Assembly (NCBI GenBank): GCA_900549845.1
Contig: URPT01000053.1
Span: 1-10,024, forward strand
Direction: 5' to 3'
DNA: 10,024 nucleotides
Source: an uncultured Veillonella sp.
GTDB taxonomy: Bacteria; Bacillota; Negativicutes; Veillonellales; Veillonellaceae
The position numbers and the translations under genes were made by a program. A model generated the notes under the pieces. It did no database searches. It was not told the DNA's origin and saw nothing but the letters and a program-made list of their open reading frames with translations. This document shows, piece by piece, positions 1 to 5,502 of the stretch (the stretch's first letter is position 1; each line of letters begins with the position of its first letter).

Positions 1-268
1 TGTAGATAAGATCATCATCGCTGCTGGTCACAAACCAAATGCACGTCTCATCGGTGAAGGTAATAACTTGAAAGTAGATGAAAAAGGCTACATCATTACT
101 TCCGAAGATCCATACGGTATGACTAACCGTAAAGGCGTATTCGCTGGCGGTGACGTTGTACATAAACCGGCTACAGTAGTACTCGCTATGCGGGAAGCTA
201 AAAAAGCTGTTGATGGCATGGTTAAATACATGGAAATCAAAAAAGCTCAAGAAAGTGCTAATCAATAA
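1..268 (+). CDS. FAD/NAD(P)-dependent oxidoreductase, glutamate synthase small-subunit type (3' end only)
   Basis: Only the last 88 codons are present; the frame is open from base 2 to the TAA at 266-268. Visible landmarks are IIIAAGHKPNA, a typical end of the NAD(P)-binding domain, then GVFAGGDVV followed by PATVVLAM. The GD in that block is the conserved FAD-contacting motif near the C-terminus of the GltD/NfnL/dihydropyrimidine dehydrogenase-type flavoprotein family, and the final helix (REAKKAVDGMVKYM) is typical too. Members pass electrons between NAD(P)H and a partner subunit. The reaction here, glutamate synthase or transhydrogenase-like, cannot be decided because the N-terminal Fe-S and FAD regions lie outside the window. 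An internal TTG at 68 is in frame but is not a start. Codon use is strongly biased (GAA, AAA, GCT, GGT), like pta, suggesting high expression. Confidence 0.8.
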   Translation, partial: VDKIIIAAGHKPNARLIGEGNNLKVDEKGYIITSEDPYGMTNRKGVFAGGDVVHKPATVVLAMREAKKAVDGMVKYMEIKKAQESANQ

Positions 269-284
269 TCTTATAGAGATAATC

Positions 285-317
285 AAAGAGTCCTATACTT
301 AGTATAGGACTCTTTTT
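285..317 (+). terminator. Intrinsic terminator after the oxidoreductase gene
   Basis: A perfect 14-bp stem (285-298 with 302-315) with a 3-base loop ends in a T run at 313-317, 17 bases after the stop codon. The left arm starts with AAA, so it could also act on the minus strand, but no gene approaches from that side nearby. Confidence 0.92.
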
Positions 318-608
318 ACTATAAGGATTTGATTATTATAGTGTTTTAATAGTGTTTTATTATTGGTTTCAGTTTACGGTCAAAGTGGAGGGGCATGTAT
401 ATATGTACCTATTATGATGTAGGCTAATCCAGTGTAATATTAGAATTCAAATTTGTGTTTCCTGTATAGATAATGTATAGAAATTACGATAAATGCTTAT
501 AAAACCTGAGGTTATTGAGTGTAATACCTGTATTTTTAGTCTTAATTACCTCTAGATATACTAAAATTCCACGTATTGATGAAATCGCACATAATTTAAT
601 AGTCGTAG
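318..608. other. AT-rich spacer without a recognisable gene
   Basis: I see no convincing coding sequence on either strand. A purine-rich stretch at 384-393 resembles a ribosome binding site, but the ATG codons just after it open frames of only 10 and 4 codons. An imperfect dyad (AGGTTATT ... AATACCT) lies around 510-533. I could not identify a convincing promoter. The spacer lies between two terminator-like hairpins, so a small RNA is possible but unproven. Confidence 0.4.
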
Positions 609-610
609 AA

Positions 611-659
611 AAAAGCCTTAATAGAACTAATGTGAATATTAGTTTTTATTAAGGCTTTT
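611..659. terminator. Orphan terminator-like hairpin
   Basis: Arms 611-631 and 638-659 pair over about 21 positions with one bulged base and a 6-base loop. The core is AAAAGCCTTAATA against TATTAAGGCTTTT. It has A-rich and T-rich outer ends, so it could act on either strand. The upstream oxidoreductase gene already has its own terminator, and the next gene starts 98 bases downstream, so this hairpin has no obvious gene to serve. Confidence 0.65.
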
Positions 660-683
660 ACGTTATCGCTTTTCAACTGCTAC

Positions 684-712
684 TAGTCACGGCCTTGGGC
701 TAGACGTATAGT
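684..712 (+). promoter_or_regulatory. Candidate promoter of the XRE regulator
   Basis: TAGTCA (684-689), a 17-base spacer and TATAGT (707-712) resemble a sigma-70-type promoter, about 45 bases before the ATG at 758. The -35 matches four of six consensus bases. Confidence 0.35.
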
Positions 713-757
713 AAAGGCATAACCATGTGTTGAGTGTGAAAGTAGATAGAGGTTACT

Positions 758-1033
758 ATGAATCCTATCCTATATTGTCGTGATATACAAGTTCGACAAG
801 AAGTTCACAAGCTAGGAGTATTAATTTTACTTTGGCGTAGACAATTGGGCATGACACAGTATCAATTAGCAGATAAATCAGGTCTAGCTCAATCTTATAT
901 AAGTGATCTTGAAAGTGGTGCTATTGATCCGCGGTGGTCCACAATTTATAGGGTTGTATCTGGATTAGGACAAATGAGCGTACAAGATTTTCTAAATGGT
1001 CCACAAACCATTAGAAGCCTAAGGATTCATTGA
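758..1033 (+). CDS. Small XRE-family helix-turn-helix regulator
   Basis: This 91-residue protein is almost all one Cro/C1-type DNA-binding domain. The helix-turn-helix spans about residues 30-60: GMTQYQLADKSGLAQSYISD, then the usual LESG and the conserved P-W-STI helix. The N-terminal 20 residues (with Cys7) and the last 15 are not recognisable as a ligand-binding or dimerisation domain. AGAGG at 748-752 lies five bases before the ATG, supporting this start. The gene stands alone: no toxin partner, phage gene or methylase is adjacent, so antitoxin and phage-repressor roles are unsupported. Its last 23 bases overlap the 3' end of the convergent LUD gene, so each transcript would be antisense to the other's end. 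The target is unknown. Confidence 0.85.
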   Translation: MNPILYCRDIQVRQEVHKLGVLILLWRRQLGMTQYQLADKSGLAQSYISDLESGAIDPRWSTIYRVVSGLGQMSVQDFLNGPQTIRSLRIH

Positions 1034-1688
1034 TAATAATAATCTCCATGGTTTGCATGTTACGCATCTTTTTATAGTAAATCGTTAAGGCATTACATAT
1101 ACGATCTGGAGAGCCACAGTCGTAGCATTTTTCGTCCAAGGTAGCACACGGATTGAGAGAGCTCTTTTTGTTTTTCTTACTGTTAAGTGGGGCTGCTACA
1201 TTTCGTGCTCGATAAATGGCAGACGCTAAGTCAGGCGTTATTTTATTAACTCCTAATACAAAGAATACCTCTTGAGAACCAAATAGAGAGGCCGCCACAC
1301 GATTACCTGTGCCGTCGATATTCACCATCTCTCCCGTTTGTGAAAGGGCGTTTACCGAGGTGAGAAATACATCGCGTCCCATTGTGCGTAACGCCGTATC
1401 GCGGAAGCTTTCACCAGGCAGTGGACGCTGAATGTCTGTTATGTCCTCGTTGACCTCAGATAAAGCATCATGAACACCTATTTCTAATAAAGTGCGAGAA
1501 TCGCCAATGGCTACACATTTGTTTTGGATGCGATGTTTTAGATACGCAACGGCTTCGGCGGCCGTTTCAAAATAATGAACTACAAATTTATTTCTCGCTA
1601 AGGCTTTGATTGTCTTTTCAATATCTATGGACGTTTCGCTGGGTTGTGGATGCATAATTGCGTTGATTGTAGTTTCTGTATTCGCCAT
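1011..1688 (-). CDS. LUD-domain protein (YkgG/LutC-like family)
   Basis: This 225-residue protein has landmarks of the LUD family: AIGDSRTLLEIG (about 60-71), TGEMVNIDGTGNR (118-130), VFFVLGVNKI (141-150) and a C-terminal MEIIIINESLGF typical of stand-alone members. Four cysteines form a cluster C181-x6-C188-x2-C191-x6-C198, including CYDCGSPDRIC. LutC acts in oxidation of L-lactate to pyruvate, but no lutA or lutB partner is visible and stand-alone members have uncertain roles, so lactate oxidation is not claimed. The cysteines could bind metal or an Fe-S centre, which is inference. GGAGGA (1692-1697, complement) lies just before the ATG at 1688. A promoter is visible at 1756-1785 and a palindrome overlaps it. 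The gene ends convergently inside the XRE gene; a weak hairpin at 995-1012 could help termination. Confidence 0.85.
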   Translation of the reverse strand: MANTETTINAIMHPQPSETSIDIEKTIKALARNKFVVHYFETAAEAVAYLKHRIQNKCVAIGDSRTLLEIGVHDALSEVNEDITDIQRPLPGESFRDTALRTMGRDVFLTSVNALSQTGEMVNIDGTGNRVAASLFGSQEVFFVLGVNKITPDLASAIYRARNVAAPLNSKKNKKSSLNPCATLDEKCYDCGSPDRICNALTIYYKKMRNMQTMEIIIINESLGF

Positions 1689-1755
1689 GATTCCTCCTGA
1701 ATGGGTGTTTAGGATTAGAAGTTAATGTTTCGATTAGTAGTGTTTTCTATTTACT

Positions 1756-1785
1756 ATTGTATCGTTTTATAGAACTAGAGTTCAA
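1756..1785 (-). promoter_or_regulatory. Promoter of the LUD-domain gene
   Basis: Read on the minus strand, TTGAAC (1780-1785) and TACAAT (1756-1761) are separated by 18 bases. The -10 matches five of six consensus bases and the -35 four. The distance to the start codon at 1688 leaves a leader of about 60 bases. Confidence 0.55.
1772..1783. promoter_or_regulatory. Palindrome GAACTAGAGTTC overlapping the LUD promoter
   Basis: A perfect inverted repeat with 5-bp arms (GAACT/AGTTC) around a central AG overlaps the -35 element and spacer of the candidate LUD promoter. The position suits a repressor operator. The cognate protein is unknown; the neighbouring XRE regulator is one candidate only by closeness. 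Confidence 0.4.
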
Positions 1786-1855
1786 TGGAAGCTATTTATC
1801 TTCCTTGGTATAAGAACGAATAGAGGTGAAGTATTACAATTTATTAGATTAATTA

Positions 1856-1951
1856 TAGGAATAAAATCCAAATTATATATCTATATAATAAAACTTTGGA
1901 ATGAAATCCAACTTTATGGTAATATTAATATAAAGTTGGAATGGAATCCAA
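1856..1951. repeat. Three 16-base palindromic elements with a 40-base period
   Basis: TAGGAATAAAATCCAA (1856-1871), TTGGAATGAAATCCAA (1896-1911) and TTGGAATGGAATCCAA (1936-1951) share an inverted repeat TTGGA-n6-TCCAA, the first copy with one change in its left arm. Starts are exactly 40 bases apart, close to four helical turns, so all copies face nearly the same side of the DNA. The 24 bases between copies are not conserved, so this is a phased set of sites rather than a tandem duplication. Longer pairing is possible between copies: TCCAACTTTAT (1907-1917) is the perfect complement of 1930-1940. The last copy lies just before the ribosome binding site of the ATPase gene, suggesting control of that gene. 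Confidence 0.75.
1896..1925 (+). promoter_or_regulatory. Candidate promoter of the ATPase gene inside the repeats
   Basis: TTGGAA (1896-1901), which is the left arm of repeat copy 2, and TAATAT (1920-1925) are 18 bases apart, and TGG before the -10 gives an extended -10. Transcription would begin near 1932, just before copy 3. A protein bound at copies 2 and 3 would then cover the -35 and the start region. TATAAT at 1884-1889 is an alternative -10 but lacks a -35. Confidence 0.35.
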
Positions 1952-1969
1952 GTTTTGAAGGTGGTCCAT

Positions 1970-3250
1970 ATGATGACTGATAATAACCGTAATTGGGTTC
2001 CATCTATGAGCACGTACATAGATGAGGAGGCCCTTATGAAATTGATTCAGCGCCATGGGTATATAGAGTTTTTGCGACGGAATCGTGAACGGTCTATTAT
2101 TAAAGTCGTTTCTGGCATACGTCGTTGTGGTAAATCCACATTGTTTCGTCTGTTTAAGGATGAGCTACTAGCAGAGGGCGTAAAACCGGAACAGATTATT
2201 TCTATAAATTTTGAGGAGTTAGAATACGAACCTTTACGAGAATATCATAGGCTGTATCAATATATATTAAATCAAATGCAGCCTAATCAAATGAACTATA
2301 TTTTTCTTGATGAAATTCAACATGTAGATCAATTTCATCGTGTTGTAGATAGCTTATTTGTAAAAGAGAACACGGATATTTATATTACCGGTTCAAATGC
2401 ATATTTTATGTCTTCTGATATTGCTACATTATTGACTGGTCGATATGTAGAAATTCAGATGTTACCATTGTCCTTTGCTGAATTTTACTATAGCAAATAT
2501 GAAGAGCAGCAGTATTCCCTGATTCCTGCCTACGAGGAGTATCTTCGTGAAAGTTCCTTCCCTTATACTCAGCAATTAGGGGGAGAAGATTTTGATATTC
2601 AAGAATATCTTCGCGGTTTATATAACACCTTGTTGTTACATGATGTTGTGGCTCGATTAAAGATTAATGATGTTACAATGTTACAAGATATTGTACGGTA
2701 TATTATGGCTAATGTAGGTAGCTTACTTTCACCAAATAAAATAGCTAAATCTCTCGTTAGTGCTGGCCGAAAGATTGATAATAAAACGGTAGAACGATAT
2801 CTACAAGGGTTGCAAGATAGTTTGTTATTATACAAGGTAAATCGCTATGATGTACGAGGTAAAGAATTACTACGCATTAATGCGAAATATTATAGTGTTG
2901 ATGCAACATTGAGGAATTTGATTGTTGGCAATACAGGCCGCGATACAGGTCATATATTAGAAAATATTGTTTTTCTAGAACTCATACGTCGTGGATATGC
3001 TGTATATGTAGGTCAGCTAGCTAAGGGTGAAATTGATTTTGTCGCAGAAAAAGCCGGGATTACTGAATACTATCAGGTTAGTGAAACTGTGCTCGATCCA
3101 AATACGTTAAACCGTGAACTGGCGCCTCTTGAGGCTATCAATGACCAATATCCTAAGTTTTTGCTCACCTTGGATGAATTAAATAAAAATGCAAATTATG
3201 ACGGAATTCAACAACGAAATGTTTTAGAATGGTTGTTAGAGAGCTGTTAA
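1970..3250 (+). CDS. AAA-type ATPase with C-terminal DUF4143 domain
   Basis: This 426-residue protein has a P-loop GIRRCGKST (residues 49-57), a Walker B strand YIFLDEIQ (110-117), a sensor-like ITGSNA (139-144) and the family's LTGRYVEIQMLPLSFAEF block (155-172). The C-terminal half carries the DUF4143 signature: a glutamate-containing helix, GEIDFVA (about 353-359) and YYQVS (367-371). This order resembles a PD-(D/E)xK nuclease-like core, but the usual catalytic lysine is not visible, so nuclease activity is doubtful. These proteins are common in anaerobes and their role is unknown. GAAGGTGG (1957-1964) precedes two ATGs at 1970 and 1973; either may be the start. A TTG at 1955 is in frame but would place the ribosome binding site inside the gene. 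The end of the gene contains the -35 of the pta promoter. Confidence 0.85.
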   Translation: MMTDNNRNWVPSMSTYIDEEALMKLIQRHGYIEFLRRNRERSIIKVVSGIRRCGKSTLFRLFKDELLAEGVKPEQIISINFEELEYEPLREYHRLYQYILNQMQPNQMNYIFLDEIQHVDQFHRVVDSLFVKENTDIYITGSNAYFMSSDIATLLTGRYVEIQMLPLSFAEFYYSKYEEQQYSLIPAYEEYLRESSFPYTQQLGGEDFDIQEYLRGLYNTLLLHDVVARLKINDVTMLQDIVRYIMANVGSLLSPNKIAKSLVSAGRKIDNKTVERYLQGLQDSLLLYKVNRYDVRGKELLRINAKYYSVDATLRNLIVGNTGRDTGHILENIVFLELIRRGYAVYVGQLAKGEIDFVAEKAGITEYYQVSETVLDPNTLNRELAPLEAINDQYPKFLLTLDELNKNANYDGIQQRNVLEWLLESC

Positions 3251-3261
3251 CTTGCTATAAT
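3233..3261 (+). promoter_or_regulatory. Promoter of pta
   Basis: TTGTTA (3233-3238), a 17-base spacer and a perfect TATAAT (3256-3261) form a good sigma-70-type promoter. The -35 lies within the last codons of the ATPase gene. The predicted start near 3268 leaves a leader of about 40 bases to the GTG at 3307, so pta need not depend on the ATPase promoter. Confidence 0.7.
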
Positions 3262-3306
3262 AATAGTATTGATATGGCATAAGCCAATGTTAAGGAGGCA
3301 AAAATC

Positions 3307-4305
3307 GTGGATTTAATTCAAAAATTAAAAGACCAAGTAAAACCATTAGGTAAAAAAATCGTGTTGCCAGAATACAAAGATGAACGCGTATTGAAAGCAA
3401 CTGAAATCATTTTGAAAGAAGGTTTCGTAACACCTGTATTAGTAGGTAACCCAGCTGAAATCGCAGAAGCTGCTAAAGCTGTTGGCGTATCCGTAGAAGG
3501 TGCTGAAATCATCGATCCAGCTAACTACGATCGTTACCAAGAAATGGTTGATACATTCGTAGAATTGCGCGCTAAAAAAGGTATGACTCCTGAAAAGGCT
3601 GACGCAACTATGAAAGGTGACTGCTTATTCTTCGGCGCTATGCTTGTTCGCCTTGGCGCAGTAGATGGTATGGTTGCTGGTTCCGGTTGCCCAACTGCAA
3701 ACGTATTGCGCGCTGCATTACAAGTTGTAGGTACTAAACCAGGCCTTAAAACTGTATCTTCTTCCATGTTCATGTTCACAAGCAAAAAAGAATATGGCGA
3801 CGACGGTATGCTCGTATTCTCCGACTGCGGCGTATTGCCTAACCCAACTAGCGAACAATTGGCTGATATCGCAGAATCCACTGTAGAAAAAGCTCGCAAA
3901 GTTGTTGGCATGGCTGACCCTCGCGTATCCATGTTGTCCTTCTCCACTAAAGGTTCCGCTTCCACTCCAGAAGTAGACAAAGTGGTTGAAGCTGTTAACA
4001 TTTTGAAAGAACGCAACGTTGACTTCAAATTCGACGGCGAATTACAATTGGACGCTTCCATCGTTCCTTCCGTAGCAGAAAAGAAAGCTCCTGGCTCCAA
4101 CGTAGCTGGTAAAGCTAACATCTTGATCTTCCCTGATCTTCAAGCTGCTAACATTGGTTACAAATTGGTACAACGCTTCTCCGGTGCTGATGCTCTTGGC
4201 CCATTGATTCAAGGTTTGGCTAAACCAGTTCATGACCTTTCTCGTGGCTGCTCTGCTCAAGACGTTGTAGACGTTGCTGCTATCGCTGCTGTTGAAAGCA
4301 TCTAA
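3307..4305 (+). CDS. pta: Phosphate acetyltransferase
   Basis: The enzyme interconverts acetyl-CoA plus phosphate and acetyl phosphate plus CoA in the cytoplasm; with acetate kinase it yields ATP and acetate, or activates acetate. The 332-residue length is that of the short single-domain class, without the N-terminal regulatory domains of enterobacterial Pta. Visible features include GKKIVLPEYKDERVLKA near the N-terminus, GAVDGMVAGSG near 120, and a C-terminal DLSRGCSAQD in which Ser312-Arg313 and Asp319 match in spacing the active-site Ser-Arg and Asp of the Methanosarcina enzyme. The segment after GMVAG reads SGCPTANVLRAALQ, not the more common AVHTTADTLRPALQ type. The start is GTG, eight bases after AAGGAGG (3292-3298). 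Very strong codon bias points to high expression. No ackA is adjacent in the window. Confidence 0.96.
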   Translation: MDLIQKLKDQVKPLGKKIVLPEYKDERVLKATEIILKEGFVTPVLVGNPAEIAEAAKAVGVSVEGAEIIDPANYDRYQEMVDTFVELRAKKGMTPEKADATMKGDCLFFGAMLVRLGAVDGMVAGSGCPTANVLRAALQVVGTKPGLKTVSSSMFMFTSKKEYGDDGMLVFSDCGVLPNPTSEQLADIAESTVEKARKVVGMADPRVSMLSFSTKGSASTPEVDKVVEAVNILKERNVDFKFDGELQLDASIVPSVAEKKAPGSNVAGKANILIFPDLQAANIGYKLVQRFSGADALGPLIQGLAKPVHDLSRGCSAQDVVDVAAIAAVESI

Positions 4306-4359
4306 TAGTTACTCACACAATTATATATAAACATATGTAATATATATTTTGATATGCTG

Positions 4360-4387
4360 AAAGCTGGCTCTATGGGGCCAGCTTTTT
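4360..4387 (+). terminator. Intrinsic terminator of pta
   Basis: AAAGCTGGC (4360-4368) pairs perfectly with GCCAGCTTT (4377-4385), and the T run extends to 4387. It lies about 55 bases after the pta stop. The remaining 4388-4490 bases show no gene that I can support. Confidence 0.9.
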
Positions 4388-4492
4388 GTATGTTCAATAT
4401 ATATCCATATATTTTTATATTTATTACTTCATGTTATTTTCTACAGCCTTACCATTGTTGTCATGTTACTTTCAAATTCGTAGCCACTGCGA

Positions 4493-4530
4493 CAGACAGA
4501 ATCCATGGTTGGTCGTATAGTATAACTATA
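4493..4530 (+). promoter_or_regulatory. Candidate promoter and overlapping operator-like palindrome of the RIC gene
   Basis: CAGACA (4493-4498), a 17-base spacer and TATAGT (4516-4521) form a possible promoter 48 bases before the ATG. The -10 is the left arm of a perfect 15-base palindrome TATAGT-ATA-ACTATA (4516-4530), a position where a bound repressor would block initiation. It does not match the NsrR or FNR consensus I know, so the regulator is unknown. Confidence 0.4.
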
Positions 4531-4568
4531 AGAATATAGATCGGCGTAAACCGTTGGAGGTGTATCTT

Positions 4569-5228
4569 ATGAGTTTTGGAACTATTAATAAATCCATGAC
4601 CGTAGCTGATGCGGTTAAAGTAAATCCAGAGTTAATGGATGTATTAGCAAAAGATGGAATTGATTTTTGCTGTGGTGGTGGACATCCTTTAGCAGAGGCT
4701 ATTGCAGAAACAGGTAAAGATGTGGATGCATACATTGCTATGTTAAATGATGTACAAGTTGCTCAGAAATCTTCTCGTGCAGAGGTGCTTAGTTATTCTA
4801 AAGACCAATTGATTGACTACATTGTTCATACCTATCATCGAGAACAATTGAATATGATTGATGAAATTGACCAAGGATTGGCAAAACTACTAAATGTACA
4901 TTATGACCATCATGGTGAGGAATTGACAAAGATTTATCAAACCTTTTTGCAACTCAAATCCGCTCTTGTACCTCATTTCCGGCATGAAGAACATGTAGAC
5001 TTTCCTGAGTTTAAAGCGGGTAAACCAATAGACTTTGATGAACTTCGGGCTGAACACGAAGCTGCAGGTGTACTTTTGGAATCCTTAAGTGCATTGACCA
5101 ACCAGTACACAGCACCAGCAGATGGCTGTGCTACTTATGTCTATGTATTTAAGACCATGAAAGCCTTAGAAGAAGGTCTTCATGAACATATTTTCTTAGA
5201 AAATTCTGTTTTGTTTGACATGAAATAG
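4569..5228 (+). CDS. ric: RIC-family di-iron protein for Fe-S cluster repair (ScdA/YtfE-like)
   Basis: Proteins of this family help restore Fe-S clusters damaged by nitric oxide or oxidants. The 219 residues show the N-terminal ScdA_N domain with the diagnostic DFCCGGGHPLAEA (Cys34-Cys35), then a hemerythrin-like four-helix bundle. Likely iron ligands, by comparison with E. coli YtfE, are a histidine at 87 or 90, His136 and Glu140 in PHFRHEE, His163 in RAEHEAAG, and His207 and Glu211 in HEHIFLEN. GGAGG (4556-4560) lies eight bases before the ATG. An in-frame TTG at 4554 is rejected because it would place that site inside the gene. The gene is monocistronic between a candidate promoter and a strong terminator. 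In a strict anaerobe it fits with the glutathione peroxidase family gene downstream as stress defence. Confidence 0.93.
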   Translation: MSFGTINKSMTVADAVKVNPELMDVLAKDGIDFCCGGGHPLAEAIAETGKDVDAYIAMLNDVQVAQKSSRAEVLSYSKDQLIDYIVHTYHREQLNMIDEIDQGLAKLLNVHYDHHGEELTKIYQTFLQLKSALVPHFRHEEHVDFPEFKAGKPIDFDELRAEHEAAGVLLESLSALTNQYTAPADGCATYVYVFKTMKALEEGLHEHIFLENSVLFDMK

Positions 5229-5286
5229 ATTATAATATCATCTGTATAACGACAAGGCTCTATTGCAAAATGGACCCTTGTATGTA

Positions 5287-5322
5287 GTAAAGACACCAAT
5301 CGAATGGTTGGTGTCTTTTGTT
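5287..5322 (+). terminator. Intrinsic terminator of the RIC gene
   Basis: AAAGACACCAA (5289-5299) pairs with TTGGTGTCTTT (5308-5318), with further closing pairs leaving a GAAT loop, followed by TTTTGTTTT. It lies 60 bases after the stop. A weaker 6-bp stem (ACAAGG 5252-5257 with CCTTGT 5276-5281) sits between them. Confidence 0.9.
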
Positions 5323-5414
5323 TTCTTAAAAATTATGAGTTTGTAGCTATATTCTGGTGAAATATGCGGTTTGCGTAAATACATATAGAAGGTGTATGAT
5401 TGAATTAATTATAT

Positions 5415-5466
5415 TTGATTAATATATTTAATCAATGTTTGAGTAAATGCACTTGATATGTATAAG
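5415..5466 (+). promoter_or_regulatory. Inverted repeat and candidate promoter before the two-repeat protein gene
   Basis: TTGATTAA (5415-5422) and TTAATCAA (5428-5435) form a perfect inverted repeat with a 5-base spacer. It ends four bases before a promoter-like pair, TTGAGT (5439-5444) and TATAAG (5461-5466), spaced 16 bases. Two other promoter-like pairs occur in the same AT-rich stretch (TTGCGT 5371 with TATGAT 5395, and TTGAAT 5400 with TATATT 5423, the last overlapping the dyad), so the true start is uncertain. The half sites resemble TTGAT/ATCAA of CRP/FNR sites, but the spacing is not the standard one. Confidence 0.35.
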
Positions 5467-5502
5467 TGTAGTTGTGTTTAGAGTCGTGAAAAGGAGAGGG
5501 CT

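Noticed and set aside
395..427. Tiny frame after a purine-rich AGTGGAGGGG stretch
   Set aside because: The first ATG is one base from the putative site and yields 10 codons; the next in-phase option yields 4. I see no support for a gene.
758..1033. XRE gene as antitoxin of a toxin-antitoxin pair
   Set aside because: No small co-directional partner gene lies on either side; the neighbour is a convergent LUD-domain gene.
1856..1951. CRISPR array
   Set aside because: Repeats are only 16 bases, palindromic and few, and no cas genes are present. The 24-base intervals are AT-rich promoter-like DNA.
1955..1969. TTG start for the ATPase at 1955
   Set aside because: It would place the GAAGGTGG ribosome binding site inside the gene. 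The ATGs at 1970 and 1973 have suitable spacing.
2599..2835. Open frame on the minus strand within the ATPase gene
   Set aside because: It is antisense to a well-supported coding region, short, and lacks a ribosome binding site or known motif.
1970..3250. ATPase as an insertion-sequence helper ATPase or a restriction enzyme
   Set aside because: The P-loop and C-terminal signature fit DUF4143 proteins. There is no transposase, terminal repeat or methylase nearby, and the nuclease-like motif lacks a visible catalytic lysine.
3534..4121. A 195-codon open frame on the minus strand across pta
   Set aside because: It lies wholly antisense to a clear, highly expressed pta. Biased codon use in pta removes stop codons on the opposite strand. 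The translation has no recognisable domain and no ribosome binding site.
4354..4539. A 61-codon plus-strand frame after pta
   Set aside because: It begins inside the pta terminator hairpin, runs through the candidate promoter of the RIC gene, and has no ribosome binding site. Its hydrophobic look comes from T-rich DNA.
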